64,000 nt of DNA, taken from NCBI RefSeq assembly GCF_025567385.1, contig NZ_JAOQJU010000003.1, positions 62,001-126,000 of the forward strand. Direction: 5' to 3'. The notes beneath the pieces were generated by a model, which worked only from the letters and a program-made list of their open reading frames with translations, had not been told where the DNA came from and did no database searches. The DNA comes from Claveliimonas acetigenes. Its GTDB lineage: Bacteria > Bacillota > Clostridia > Lachnospirales > Lachnospiraceae. A program made the translations under genes and the position numbers. Positions 8,836-16,741 of the stretch are shown here, piece by piece. How positions within the stretch are numbered: position 1 is the first letter of the stretch; each line of letters starts with the position of its first letter.

Positions 8836-9231
8836 CTACACTCTTCTGCGTTTCGGCGGACGGCATCCGTTGTGTGGCACCGGTGTAACATCCTTAATGC
8901 TTGTCACATCAATTCCGCATGCCTGAAGAGCACGAATTGCCGCTTCTCTTCCTGAACCTGGTCCCTTAACCATAACATCTACGGATTTCAGTCCATGTAC
9001 CAATGCCGCCTTAGCTGCTGTCTCAGCTGCCATCTGTGCTGCATAAGGGGTAGATTTCCTTGAACCTCTAAATCCCAGACCGCCTGCACTTGCCCATGAA
9101 AGAGCATTTCCCTGTGCATCTGTCAACGTAACAATTGTGTTGTTAAAAGATGACTGGATGTGTGCCTGTCCGTGTTCAACGTTTTTCTTGACACGTTTTT
9201 TTGTCACTTTCTTTGTAACTTTCTTTGCCAT
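8836..9231 (-). CDS. rpsK: 30S ribosomal protein S11
   Basis: 131 residues. S11 forms part of the platform of the small subunit near the mRNA exit site. The Lys-rich N-terminus and the core GQAHIQSSFNNTIVTLTD, GSRKSTPYAAQMAAE and the C-terminal VTPVPHNGCRPPKRRRV are diagnostic. Normal length. It follows rpsM by 31 bases in the standard alpha-operon order S13-S11-S4-alpha-L17. Confidence 0.98.
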   Translation of the reverse strand: MAKKVTKKVTKKRVKKNVEHGQAHIQSSFNNTIVTLTDAQGNALSWASAGGLGFRGSRKSTPYAAQMAAETAAKAALVHGLKSVDVMVKGPGSGREAAIRALQACGIDVTSIKDVTPVPHNGCRPPKRRRV

Positions 9232-9262
9232 AATAAAACTAACCTACGCTTTCCTCTTTAAT

Positions 9263-9631
9263 TTATTTCTTTTTATTTGCTACTGTTCTCTTCGGACCTT
9301 TTCTTGTTCTTGCATTAGTCTTTGTTTTCTGACCACGAACCGGAAGTCCTTTTCTGTGACGGATACCTCTATAGCATCCAATCTCCTGCAACCTCTTGAT
9401 GTTGAGCGCAATCTCTCTACGGAGATCACCTTCAACAACCTGTGTTTCATCAATTACCGCGCTGATCTTCTTAACATCTTCATCTGTTAAATCTCTGCAG
9501 CGGATATCAGGATTTACTCCTGCTTCTGCCAAAATACGGTTTGCACTTGTTCTGCCAATTCCGTAGATATAAGTCAATCCGATTTCAACACGTTTGTCTC
9601 TTGGTAAGTCTACACCTGCAATACGAGCCAT
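9263..9631 (-). CDS. rpsM: 30S ribosomal protein S13
   Basis: 122 residues from the ATG at 9631 (MARIAGVDLPRDKRVEIGL), preceded by GGAGG at 8 bases. The in-frame codons further upstream overlap this ribosome site and are not used. S13 lies in the head of the 30S subunit and contacts tRNA and the 50S bridge B1. The C-terminal tail GLPVRGQKTKTNARTRKGPKR is typical. It is the first gene after the large gene-free spacer, and a promoter candidate inside that spacer may drive the alpha genes separately. Confidence 0.97.
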   Translation of the reverse strand: MARIAGVDLPRDKRVEIGLTYIYGIGRTSANRILAEAGVNPDIRCRDLTDEDVKKISAVIDETQVVEGDLRREIALNIKRLQEIGCYRGIRHRKGLPVRGQKTKTNARTRKGPKRTVANKKK

Positions 9632-10001
9632 GTGATTTTCCTCCATTTTCTTTCATTCATTGTCTTTCATAGGGGTTCCGCTCCCGCTTCACCCAGGCGT
9701 GTTCGGTATTCACACCCTTTCCGGCCACCGCATCTTCTATGGCACGGCATCAATTATCAATATACCGCCACCAGAATATCCGGTAATGACGGGCCGGCAT
9801 TCAAGCAATATACGAGGATTTTCACCGGCTAAAGGTGCTTCCTTGTATATTTAAAATAGTCTACACGCCTCCTGGCGTGTCAACTATCAGCCGCCTAATT
9901 TGTGTTGCATAAACTACTGTAATATAATCATAATATAAGGATGTTCGGTTCACTAAATTCGCACTTCGGCTACCGCCTCGCGCTCATTAAGTGTTCAATG
10001 T
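9632..10001 (-). other. 370-base gene-free, structured spacer between rpmJ and rpsM
   Basis: No convincing gene on either strand. Read on the minus strand it shows a 10-bp stem (ATATACAAGG with CCTCGTATAT, about 9808-9850) enclosing a CACC/GGTG hairpin. Further CCGG- and ACC/GGT-type pairings lie near 9760-9800, and a GTGT/ACAC hairpin lies close to rpsM. A promoter-like pair of boxes with a dyad and one copy of the spacer repeat family lie at the rpmJ side. The segment is transcribed as the 5' part of the alpha genes and is a candidate regulatory leader; no known leader family was matched. Confidence 0.45.
9853..9883 (-). promoter_or_regulatory. Promoter candidate with 19-bp spacer holding a dyad (alpha genes)
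   Basis: Minus-strand TTGACA (9878-9883) and TATTTT (9853-9858) are separated by 19 bp. The spacer and -35 edge contain the perfect inverted repeat ACACGCC-TCCT-GGCGTGT (9863-9880). Long spacers with a dyad resemble MerR-type regulated promoters; the same dyad could instead be a weak terminator hairpin after rpmJ. Confidence 0.35.
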
Positions 10002-10115
10002 TTATCCCTGACGCTGTTTATGCTTTGGATTCTCGCAGATAATGCGAACGCTTCCTTTTCTTTTGATTACTTTGCATTTTTCGCAAATTGGTTTTACTGA
10101 TGATCTAACCTTCAC
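10002..10115 (-). CDS. rpmJ: 50S ribosomal protein L36
   Basis: 37 codons starting with GTG at 10115 and ending with TAA at 10002. The sequence MKVRSSVKPICEKCKVIKRK then GSVRIICENPKHKQRQG carries the zinc-binding C-x2-C...C...H pattern of the zinc form of L36. GGAGG precedes the GTG by 7 bases, and no ATG is available. L36 stabilises the 23S rRNA near the GTPase-associated region. It sits at its usual place between infA and rpsM. Confidence 0.95.
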   Translation of the reverse strand: MKVRSSVKPICEKCKVIKRKGSVRIICENPKHKQRQG

Positions 10116-10234
10116 GTCAAATCCTCCTTTCATCCATTGGCTGACTTCCGTTACCCGCATATTTCCTGTAAATCCGGTCTTTTTCCCTTAATGACAACCC
10201 GATTGCATAAAAATGCCCGGAAACATGCTTATAT

Positions 10235-10263
10235 ATTATAAGTCAGCAGATGAGCAAAGTCAA
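10235..10263 (-). promoter_or_regulatory. Internal promoter between infA and rpmJ
   Basis: Minus-strand TTGACT, 17-bp spacer, perfect TATAAT, in the 161-base space after infA. It would give rpmJ and the alpha genes extra transcription independent of the S10 promoter. Confidence 0.65.
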
Positions 10264-10276
10264 TAGTTTTTTTAGA

Positions 10277-10495
10277 TTATTTATCCCTCCAGATGATTCT
10301 TCCTTTAGAAAGATCATAAGGGGACAGCTCCAGTGTTACCTTATCTCCCGGCAATATTTTAATAAAATTCATTCTCAGCTTTCCACTGATGTGCGCAAGT
10401 ACCTGATGTCCATTCTCCAACTCTACCTGAAACATTGCATTTGGCAGTTTTTCAACTACTGTTCCTTCAATTTCGATTACATCAGCTTTTGACAT
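10277..10495 (-). CDS. infA: Translation initiation factor IF-1
   Basis: 72 residues, the standard size. A single S1-like OB fold (MSKADVIEIEGTVVEKLPNAMF then ENGHQVLAHISGKLRMNFIKILPGDKVTLELSPYDL). IF-1 occupies the A site of the 30S subunit during initiation. It is 15 bases after the KOW-protein gene and before rpmJ, as in other Firmicutes. Confidence 0.98.
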   Translation of the reverse strand: MSKADVIEIEGTVVEKLPNAMFQVELENGHQVLAHISGKLRMNFIKILPGDKVTLELSPYDLSKGRIIWRDK

Positions 10496-10510
10496 ATATT
10501 TTCCCTCCTG

Positions 10511-10759
10511 TTATTCTTCTTTCCTGACCCATTCTTTTATGATACGCTTGATTTCTACATCGTCCATTCCGATTATATCATATTTCCTGCAGACCGGCTG
10601 CACATGCTTTTTCTTTTTCTTTTTTAGATTATCTAATGTCCGGATCCTTCCGTCTGCTAAATATACATATGCATCGTCCGTATCTGCTATGATATACACT
10701 CTGCCTTCATCATGACCTGCCTTTGATCTAGCAAGCATTCCCTTCTCATATCTTCCCAT
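10511..10759 (-). CDS. KOW-domain RNA-binding protein (L14e/L27e-like)
   Basis: 82 residues. The N-terminal half (KGMLARSKAGHDEGRVYIIADTDDAYVYLADGR) is a KOW-type SH3-like barrel as in archaeal/eukaryotic L14e and L27e. It is followed by a poly-Lys stretch (six Lys near residue 47-52) and a short acidic helix. It is regularly found between map and infA in Clostridia and Bacilli. It presumably binds ribosomal RNA, but a precise role is not established to my knowledge. It starts 2 bases after the map stop, so it is tightly coupled to it. Confidence 0.8.
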   Translation of the reverse strand: MGRYEKGMLARSKAGHDEGRVYIIADTDDAYVYLADGRIRTLDNLKKKKKKHVQPVCRKYDIIGMDDVEIKRIIKEWVRKEE

Positions 10760-10761
10760 TA

Positions 10762-11547
10762 TTATATTTCTCCCAGGCTGTTCTGCAAAGAATTCCCGGT
10801 CAGGGTCAGAAGTCTCGGTTCATCCTCTGTAATAAGTACTGTATTCTCATAATGTGCAGACAATGAATGATCCCTGGTTACTACTGTCCAGTCATCTGCA
10901 AGCCAGTCAACTTCCCATCCGCCGATATTAATCATAGGCTCGATAGCAAGCGTCATTCCCGCTTTCAAAAGGATCCCTTTTCGGTTCATCTCATAATTCG
11001 GTATTTCCGGCGATTCATGCAGACTGGTTCCAATTCCATGCCCACACAGGTCCCGGACCACTCCATATCCCCGCTCTCCGGCATATTTGCCGATTGCTGC
11101 TGAAATATCAAATAAATGGTTGCCTTCTTTTGCATATTTTATACCTTCAAAAAAAGCTTCCCGGGTTACCTTTATCAGATCAGCCGCTTCTTTACTGATT
11201 TCGCCGACTGCATGGGTTCTTGCCGCATCGGAATGATACCCTTTATAAATGACTCCGGCATCCAGGCTCACAATATCTCCTTCTTTCAGGATACGCTTAC
11301 TGCTCGGTATGCCGTGGACAACTTCATCATTCACGGACACACAGATTGACGCCGGATAGCCATTATAATTCAGGAAGGAAGGAACACATCCGAAGCTTCG
11401 GATAATCTCCTCCCCTAACCTGTCAATCTCAAGAGTTGTCATCCCGGGATGCACTGCCTTCTCCAGTTCCTTATGTACAGACTCCAAAATTCTTCCGGCT
11501 TCTTCCATAAGTTCAATTTCTCTTGCTGATTTTATAGTAATTGGCAT
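10762..11547 (-). CDS. map: Methionine aminopeptidase, type I
   Basis: 261 residues. Removes the N-terminal Met from new proteins at the ribosome. Metal ligands of the pita-bread fold are visible: D of VSLDAGVIYKGYHSDAARTH (two Asp), H of LCGHGIGTSLHESPEIPNY, and Glu of LAIEPMINIGG plus a late Glu in YENTVLITEDEP. There is no N-terminal SEC-C or SH3 extension, so it is the short housekeeping form. It follows adk by 3 bases, the common secY-adk-map arrangement. Confidence 0.97.
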   Translation of the reverse strand: MPITIKSAREIELMEEAGRILESVHKELEKAVHPGMTTLEIDRLGEEIIRSFGCVPSFLNYNGYPASICVSVNDEVVHGIPSSKRILKEGDIVSLDAGVIYKGYHSDAARTHAVGEISKEAADLIKVTREAFFEGIKYAKEGNHLFDISAAIGKYAGERGYGVVRDLCGHGIGTSLHESPEIPNYEMNRKGILLKAGMTLAIEPMINIGGWEVDWLADDWTVVTRDHSLSAHYENTVLITEDEPRLLTLTGNSLQNSLGEI

Positions 11548-11550
11548 ATT

Positions 11551-12195
11551 CTACGCTCCTAAAATATCAACGATAGCCTGGAACACATCATTAATATCTA
11601 CCGTTCCATCCACAGTTCTCAAAATCCCGGCAGCCGTATAGTAATCAATCAACGGCTGTGTCTGCTCATGGTATACATTCAGACGCTTCTGAACAGTTTC
11701 CGGCTTATCGTCGTCTCTTAAAATCAATTCTTTGCCGCAAACATCGCAGATCCCCTCTGTTTTTGTCGGAGCATATTTTAAATGATAGGTGGCGCCGCAC
11801 CCTACGCATGCTCTTCTTCCGGACATACGGTTCACAATATTCTCATCCGGAACATTTACATCAATGGCATAATCCATCTTCTGATCCATTGCCGCCAACG
11901 CCTTTGTAAGCGCCTCTGCCTGCGGAATCGTCCTCGGGAATCCATCCAACACATAGCCGTTCTTACAATCGTCCTGATTTACACGGTCTACAACCAAATC
12001 TACAACCAGCTCATCCGGAACCAGAAGTCCCTGATCCATATATGTTTTCGCCTTTTTCCCCAATTCTGTGCCATTTTTAATATTCGCGCGGAAAATGTCT
12101 CCCGTTGAGATATGCGGAATACTATACTTTTCCGCAATTTTCTTTGCCTGTGTTCCTTTGCCCGCTCCAGGCGCGCCCAACATAATAATCTTCAT
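11551..12195 (-). CDS. adk: Adenylate kinase
   Basis: 214 residues from the ATG at 12195; GGAGG is 8 bases upstream, while the earlier ATG at 12201 is only 2 bases from it. The enzyme interconverts ATP + AMP and 2 ADP. P-loop GAPGAGKGTQ, AMP-binding TGDIFR and DGFPRT, and LID zinc cysteines (CVGCGATYH...CDVCG) mark the long zinc-binding Gram-positive type. Lies between secY and map. Confidence 0.97.
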   Translation of the reverse strand: MKIIMLGAPGAGKGTQAKKIAEKYSIPHISTGDIFRANIKNGTELGKKAKTYMDQGLLVPDELVVDLVVDRVNQDDCKNGYVLDGFPRTIPQAEALTKALAAMDQKMDYAIDVNVPDENIVNRMSGRRACVGCGATYHLKYAPTKTEGICDVCGKELILRDDDKPETVQKRLNVYHEQTQPLIDYYTAAGILRTVDGTVDINDVFQAIVDILGA

Positions 12196-12251
12196 ATGCA
12201 TTTCCTCCTTATAGTATTTTAACCCGCGGAGAATTTCCGCGAGTCAAAATA

Positions 12252-13568
12252 TTAGCTGTTCAAAAATCCTTTATAATTACGTACCAGCATCTGTGCTTCA
12301 ATCTGCTTAATTGTCTCCAAAATAACACTGACAATAATAATCAGAGAAGTTCCGCCGAAGGATACGCTCGCTCCCAGCCAACCATTAAAGAAGATTGGCA
12401 CAAGCTGTATCAGCACGAGTCCGCACGCTCCGATAAAGATAATATAATTCAATATTTTTGTCAAATACTCAATTGTCGGTTTTCCCGGACGGATACCAGG
12501 AATAAATCCTCCGCTTTTTTTCATATTGTTTGCAATCTCCATCGGGTTAAATGTGATGGATGTATAGAAATATGCAAAGAATACCGTAAGTACAATATAC
12601 ACAAGCAATCCCCATGTATATTTTATATTCTGCGGATTACACCAGTTTGCCTGGTTCAGACCCCTGAGGATCTCACTTCCGATTCCTGTTCCGTCGCCTT
12701 TTCCCATGAAAGATGCGATTACGATCGGGAACTGCATCAGCGAAGAAGCGAAGATAATCGGAATTACTCCGGCTGTATTGACTTTAAGAGGAATATGGGT
12801 AGACTGTCCTCCATAAGTCCTTCTTCCCTGCATTTTCTGAGAATACTGTACTGCAATCCTTCTCTCGCCGCCCTGCAGGATAACTACCAGAACAACAAGC
12901 GCCAGAATAATCGCAAGAATAATCAAAACTGCAAGCGCTGCAGATGCGATGCTCTTTCCTTTTACGAACTGTTCGTACAGTGTCGTCATATCACTTGGAA
13001 CACGGGAAATGATGTTGATTACCAACACGATGGAGATACCATTTCCCACACCTTTTTCTGTGATTCTTTCACCAACCCACATAAGGAATGCAGAACCCGC
13101 TGTCAAAGTCAGGACAACAATTGCTGCATTTACAAAATTGTATTCCTCAAGCAGTCCCTGGCGTCCGAACCCGACTGCCATTGCGGTAGATTCAATCAAA
13201 GCAAGTATTACCGTAACATAACGGGTAATAGATGCAATTTTCTTCCTTCCATCTTCTCCTTCTTTCTGCATCTCCTCCAACTTCGGAATTGCAATGGTAA
13301 GAAGCTGCATAATAATGGAAGATGTGATGTATGGTGTAATACTCAGGGCAAAAATTGACATCTGCTCAAAAGAACCACCGGTGAAAGCGTTAAACAAGTT
13401 AAACGCTTCCCCCGTATTCTGTGCAAAAAAGTCCTGAATATAGCTTGCATTGATGCCCGGTGTAGGCAGTTGAGATCCAAGTCTGATTACAACTAACATC
13501 ATAAAGGTATAGAAAATCTTTTTCCGGATATCTTTGATTTGAAATGCCCTTTGTAATGTTTTAAACAA
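12252..13568 (-). CDS. secY: Preprotein translocase subunit SecY
   Basis: 438 residues with ten predicted membrane helices; the channel-forming subunit of the Sec translocon. Typical landmarks are the N-terminus FQIKDIRKKIFYTFMMLVVIRLGSQLPTPGI, the plug region after it, the cytoplasmic loop QGGERRIAVQYSQKMQGRR and the C-terminal loop GFIPGIRPGKPTIEYL. It starts 1 base after rplO, so SecY output is tied to ribosome synthesis. It is the export route for the large surface proteins encoded further on. Confidence 0.98.
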   Translation of the reverse strand: MFKTLQRAFQIKDIRKKIFYTFMMLVVIRLGSQLPTPGINASYIQDFFAQNTGEAFNLFNAFTGGSFEQMSIFALSITPYITSSIIMQLLTIAIPKLEEMQKEGEDGRKKIASITRYVTVILALIESTAMAVGFGRQGLLEEYNFVNAAIVVLTLTAGSAFLMWVGERITEKGVGNGISIVLVINIISRVPSDMTTLYEQFVKGKSIASAALAVLIILAIILALVVLVVILQGGERRIAVQYSQKMQGRRTYGGQSTHIPLKVNTAGVIPIIFASSLMQFPIVIASFMGKGDGTGIGSEILRGLNQANWCNPQNIKYTWGLLVYIVLTVFFAYFYTSITFNPMEIANNMKKSGGFIPGIRPGKPTIEYLTKILNYIIFIGACGLVLIQLVPIFFNGWLGASVSFGGTSLIIIVSVILETIKQIEAQMLVRNYKGFLNS

Positions 13569-14009
13569 TTAGATCACCTCTGCTTTTCCGCCAAGAGCTT
13601 CAATTTTAGCCGCTGCACCAGCACTGAATGCATTAGCCTGAACTGTAAGCTTCTTTGTCAACTCTCCATTTCCGAGGATTTTAACTCCATCTCTTGGATT
13701 TTTTACAATGCCTGCTTCTACCAATGTCTCTACAGAAACAACTGCATCGTTGTCAAATACTTCCAGTGCGCTTACATTAATTCCTACGATTGTCTTTGTA
13801 TTTCTGTTTGTAAAGCCTCTCTTAGGAATTCTTCTATATAACGGCATCTGTCCGCCTTCAAAACCAGGTCTTGTGCCGCCGGAACGAGCTTTCTGACCCT
13901 TGTGTCCTTTTCCGGCAGTCTTACCATTTCCTGAACCGTGTCCACGTCCTCTTCTGAAATTATTGCTCTGTTTCGCCCCATCAGCAGGTCTTAAATTTGA
14001 TAAGTCCAT
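13569..14009 (-). CDS. rplO: 50S ribosomal protein L15
   Basis: 146 residues from the second of two adjacent ATG codons (MDLSNLRPADGAKQ), which has the better 7-base spacing from the ribosome site. The Gly/Arg/Lys-rich N-terminal extension (RRGRGHGSGNGKTAGKGHKGQKARSG), GGQMPLYRRIPKRGF and the C-terminal globular part are standard. L15 is a late assembly protein that reaches into 23S rRNA. Directly followed by secY. Confidence 0.96.
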   Translation of the reverse strand: MDLSNLRPADGAKQSNNFRRGRGHGSGNGKTAGKGHKGQKARSGGTRPGFEGGQMPLYRRIPKRGFTNRNTKTIVGINVSALEVFDNDAVVSVETLVEAGIVKNPRDGVKILGNGELTKKLTVQANAFSAGAAAKIEALGGKAEVI

Positions 14010-14039
14010 CATGACACCTCCTTACTCGATATTATTCAA

Positions 14040-14219
14040 TTAAGCTTCTTCTACTTTTACTAAGTGCTGAACCTGTTTAATCATACCTCTTGTAGCTGCG
14101 TTATCAGGAAGTTCAACTGTCTTGTTAAGCTTCTTTAAACCCAAAGCTTCAACGGTTCTTTTATGCTTTGGTACAGCACCGATTGTAGATTTTACTAACG
14201 TGATTTTCAAATTTGCCAT
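14040..14219 (-). CDS. rpmD: 50S ribosomal protein L30
   Basis: 59 residues. Starts MANLKITLVKSTIGAVPKHK, then VEALGLKKLNKTVEL and a C-terminal helix RGMIKQVQHLVKVEEA, the standard L30 fold. It lies between rpsE and rplO, 14 bases after rpsE, as in most bacteria. Confidence 0.95.
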   Translation of the reverse strand: MANLKITLVKSTIGAVPKHKRTVEALGLKKLNKTVELPDNAATRGMIKQVQHLVKVEEA

Positions 14220-14233
14220 TTCGGTCTACCTCC

Positions 14234-14743
14234 TTAGCCTACAATCTCTTCTATTGATTTGCCGCGAAGTCTTGAAACCTCTTCCGGAGTTTTAATCTCT
14301 TTAAGACCTTCAATTGTAGCAAGAACTACGTTCTGCTTATTGTTGGAACCCAAAGATTTTGTACGGATGTTCTTGATTCCCGCCATCTCAATAACGGCAC
14401 GCGCCGGACCTCCGGCGATAACACCAGTACCTTCCGGAGCTGTCTTCAATAATACGGAAGCGCTTCCGAACTTACCAATCAAATCATGTGTAATACTTCC
14501 ATTTTCATTTAATGCTACAGAAATAAGCTTCTTCGTTGCATCTTCCTTTCCTTTGCGGATCGCTTCAGGAATTTCAGTTGCTTTTCCTAAACCTGCACCA
14601 ACATGGCCATTTCCATCACCTACAACAACTAAAGCTGTGAATCTCATGTTACGGCCACCCTTAACAACTTTGGTAACACGTTTAATTGATACTACTTTTT
14701 CTGTTAATTCTAATGAACTAGCATCAATACGTTCTTGTTTCAT
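14234..14743 (-). CDS. rpsE: 30S ribosomal protein S5
   Basis: 169 residues. The N-terminal double-stranded RNA-binding fold (LTEKVVSIKRVTKVVKGGRNMRFTALVVVGD) is followed by the C-terminal S5 domain (LKTAPEGTGVIAGGPARAVIEMAGIKNI). S5 with S4 lines the mRNA entry tunnel and governs decoding accuracy. Starts 14 bases after rplR. Confidence 0.98.
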   Translation of the reverse strand: MKQERIDASSLELTEKVVSIKRVTKVVKGGRNMRFTALVVVGDGNGHVGAGLGKATEIPEAIRKGKEDATKKLISVALNENGSITHDLIGKFGSASVLLKTAPEGTGVIAGGPARAVIEMAGIKNIRTKSLGSNNKQNVVLATIEGLKEIKTPEEVSRLRGKSIEEIVG

Positions 14744-14757
14744 GTGTGCTCCTCCTT

Positions 14758-15126
14758 CTAGAAATTCAGCCCAGCTTCTCTAGCTGCGTCTGCTAATGCC
14801 TGAACCTTGCCATGATATATAAAGCCGCCTCTGTCAAAAACAACATCTTTAATGCCTTTTTCCAGTGCTCTTTCTGCAATGACTTTTCCCAAATATGCTG
14901 CTGCATTAACGTCGTTGGTTTTTTCCAAGTTTGCCTTCACTTCTTTTTGAAGAGTGGAAGCGGAAACCAGAGTGTTGCCAACTGTATCGTCAATAATCTG
15001 AGCATACATATGATTATTACTTCTGAATACTGCTAAACGCGGGCATTCAGTTGTACCGCTGAAACGGTTACGTAATTTTTTGTGTTTTTTCACACGAACT
15101 TCGCTTCTAGATTTTTTGCTAACCAT
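14758..15126 (-). CDS. rplR: 50S ribosomal protein L18
   Basis: 122 residues from ATG 15126; a GTG two codons earlier is too close (3 bases) to AGGAG. The basic N-terminal arm (VSKKSRSEVRVKKHKKLRNRFSGT) and the core (RLAVFRSNNHMYAQIIDD, then DRGGFIYHGKVQALADAAREAGL) are typical. L18 binds 5S rRNA with L5 and anchors it in the central protuberance. Confidence 0.97.
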   Translation of the reverse strand: MVSKKSRSEVRVKKHKKLRNRFSGTTECPRLAVFRSNNHMYAQIIDDTVGNTLVSASTLQKEVKANLEKTNDVNAAAYLGKVIAERALEKGIKDVVFDRGGFIYHGKVQALADAAREAGLNF

Positions 15127-15143
15127 TTTCACACTCTCCTTAT

Positions 15144-15686
15144 TTATTTCTTACCAGTCTTACCAACTTTACGTCTGATAACTTCATCAGCATATTTAAT
15201 ACCTTTGCCTTTGTATGGCTCCGGTCTTCTCTTGTCTCTGATTTCAGCTGCGTATTGGCCTACTTTTTCTTTATCAATCCCCTGAACCGTAATCTTGTTC
15301 TGTCCTTCCAGAACAGTCTCAATACCTTCTGGATCAATCATCTCTACCGGATGGGAGTATCCCAGGCTAAGTGTCAGTTTATTGCCTGATTTTGCTGCTC
15401 TGTAACCAACACCATTCACTTCCAGGACTTTCTTATATCCTTCTGTTACACCAACAACCATATTGTTAATCAGTGTTCTTGTAAGACCGTGAAGAGATTT
15501 CATTCTCTTTAAATCATTCGGTCTCGTAACGATAATTTCATCGCCTTCCTGCTTGATTTCCATCTCTGACGGAAGCTCTTTAGAAAGAGTTCCTTTTGGA
15601 CCTGTTACAGTCACTTTATTATTTTCTGCAATTTCAACAGTAACGCCTGCCGGAACTGCGATTGGCAGTCTTCCTATACGTGACAT
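15144..15686 (-). CDS. rplF: 50S ribosomal protein L6
   Basis: 180 residues made of two homologous alpha/beta domains. MSRIGRLPIAVPAGV opens the first; the second ends with the conserved RRPEPYKGKGIKYADEVIRRKVGKTGKK. L6 lies near the factor-binding stalk base. It is preceded on the transcript by a 297-base gene-free spacer instead of following rpsH closely as usual. Confidence 0.98.
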   Translation of the reverse strand: MSRIGRLPIAVPAGVTVEIAENNKVTVTGPKGTLSKELPSEMEIKQEGDEIIVTRPNDLKRMKSLHGLTRTLINNMVVGVTEGYKKVLEVNGVGYRAAKSGNKLTLSLGYSHPVEMIDPEGIETVLEGQNKITVQGIDKEKVGQYAAEIRDKRRPEPYKGKGIKYADEVIRRKVGKTGKK

Positions 15687-15983
15687 TGCCTAATCCTCCT
15701 TAACTTAAATTCTCGGAGCAGATGCTTTAGTCTGCTCTGTTTTCAGTTGCTGTGAGTACTTAACGAGGTCTTTTCGAGTTTAGTACGAACGTACACCCAG
15801 ACACTTGGTGAGATCTTCCCGAACCTAGTGACTGCGGTGTTTCCTCTGTACTCATTTTTATAAGGAAGTTCTTTTCGCTAAGCTCAAGCTTCGCCTTACG
15901 GCTCACTCTTGCTAATCTCAAAGAACAGCCTTCTCACTAAGCTCATCTTTCGCTCACGCTCAGATTCGCTAAGTGTTCAGTGC
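15687..15983. repeat. 297-base gene-free spacer rplF-rpsH with two repeat-family copies
   Basis: No gene seen. Two related copies of about 40 bases lie at 15876-15915 and 15935-15973 (pattern CTAAGCTC...CTTCGCc..ACGGCTC...TTGCTAA). A hairpin AGCAGA...TCTGCT lies near 15718-15737. A segment TATAAGGAAGTTCTT near 15860 recurs in the next spacer. Confidence 0.6.
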
Positions 15984-16385
15984 TTACCACACGAAGCAGA
16001 GAACTTCTCCGCCTACGCCCATTTTTCTTGCTTCTTTATCAGTAATAACACCCTGATTTGTTGAAATAATAGCCGTTCCGAGTCCGCCCAATACCTTCGG
16101 AAGTTCCTCACAGCTTGCGTATACACGCAGACCTGGTTTGGAAATTCTCTTCAGACCGGAAATAACCTTCTCATTCTTGTCAGCGCCGTATTTTAATGTT
16201 ACACGGATTGTTTTGAACGCTCCGTCTTCTACGACATCATATTTCTCAATATATCCTTCATTCAGTAAAATCTCTGCAATAGATAATTTCATCTTAGATG
16301 CAGGAATATCTACTGTATCATGTTTAGCAGTATTCGCATTACGGATTCTTGTAAGCATATCTGCGATTGGATCACTCATAGTCAT
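15984..16385 (-). CDS. rpsH: 30S ribosomal protein S8
   Basis: 133 residues. MTMSDPIADMLTRIRNAN at the N-terminus and GVITDKEARKMGVGGEVLCFVW at the C-terminus are diagnostic. The first ATG (16385) is chosen because AGGAGG lies 10 bases upstream; the second Met is 16 bases away. S8 binds helix 21 of 16S rRNA and in E. coli represses the spc operon translationally. Confidence 0.97.
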   Translation of the reverse strand: MTMSDPIADMLTRIRNANTAKHDTVDIPASKMKLSIAEILLNEGYIEKYDVVEDGAFKTIRVTLKYGADKNEKVISGLKRISKPGLRVYASCEELPKVLGGLGTAIISTNQGVITDKEARKMGVGGEVLCFVW

Positions 16386-16399
16386 GAAATATTATCCTC

Positions 16400-16544
16400 C
16401 TTTTCTAGTGAAGTTTCAATAATGAAGTTCTTCATAAGGAAGTTCTTCTCGCCATGCTCGAAAACACCTCGCTTATCTCGAAGAACGCCCTCGCACTAGG
16501 CTCAAGCTGCGCCGACGGCTTGCTTTCACCAAGTTGCTTTCGGG
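16400..16544. repeat. Gene-free spacer rpsH-rpsN with repeat-family copy
   Basis: 145 bases without a gene. It contains ATAAGGAAGTTCTTCTCG (as in the rplF-rpsH spacer) pairing with a downstream CGAAGAAC. One copy of the repeat family lies at 16494-16533 (CACTAGGCTCAAGCTGCGCC then GACGGCTTGC...CCAAG). Confidence 0.55.
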
Positions 16545-16730
16545 CTACCAGCTTGCTTTCTTTACGCCTGGGATCTGTCCTTTATATGCCAGCTCACGGA
16601 AGCAAACACGGCAGATTCCATATTTTCTTAAATATGCATGCGGACGGCCACAAATTCTGCAACGGCTGTATTCTCTTGTAGAGAATTTCTGCTTACGCTG
16701 CTGTTTAATTTTCATTGCTGTTTTAGCCAT
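16545..16730 (-). CDS. rpsN: 30S ribosomal protein S14, zinc type (type Z)
   Basis: 61 residues, the short zinc-ribbon form with CRICGRPHAYLRKYGICRVC, i.e. two C-x2-C pairs. Longer zinc-free S14 forms exist in many bacteria for zinc limitation; none is seen here. S14 is a late-binding protein of the 30S head. It follows rplE by 11 bases. Confidence 0.97.
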   Translation of the reverse strand: MAKTAMKIKQQRKQKFSTREYSRCRICGRPHAYLRKYGICRVCFRELAYKGQIPGVKKASW

Positions 16731-16741
16731 AATTTACCTCC

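Noticed and set aside
9632..9860. 5S rRNA fragment or cobalamin riboswitch in the rpmJ-rpsM spacer
   Set aside because: Short resemblances (an ACCGAACAC segment, a GCCGGTGAAAATCC segment) exist, but the remaining conserved parts of either RNA are missing.
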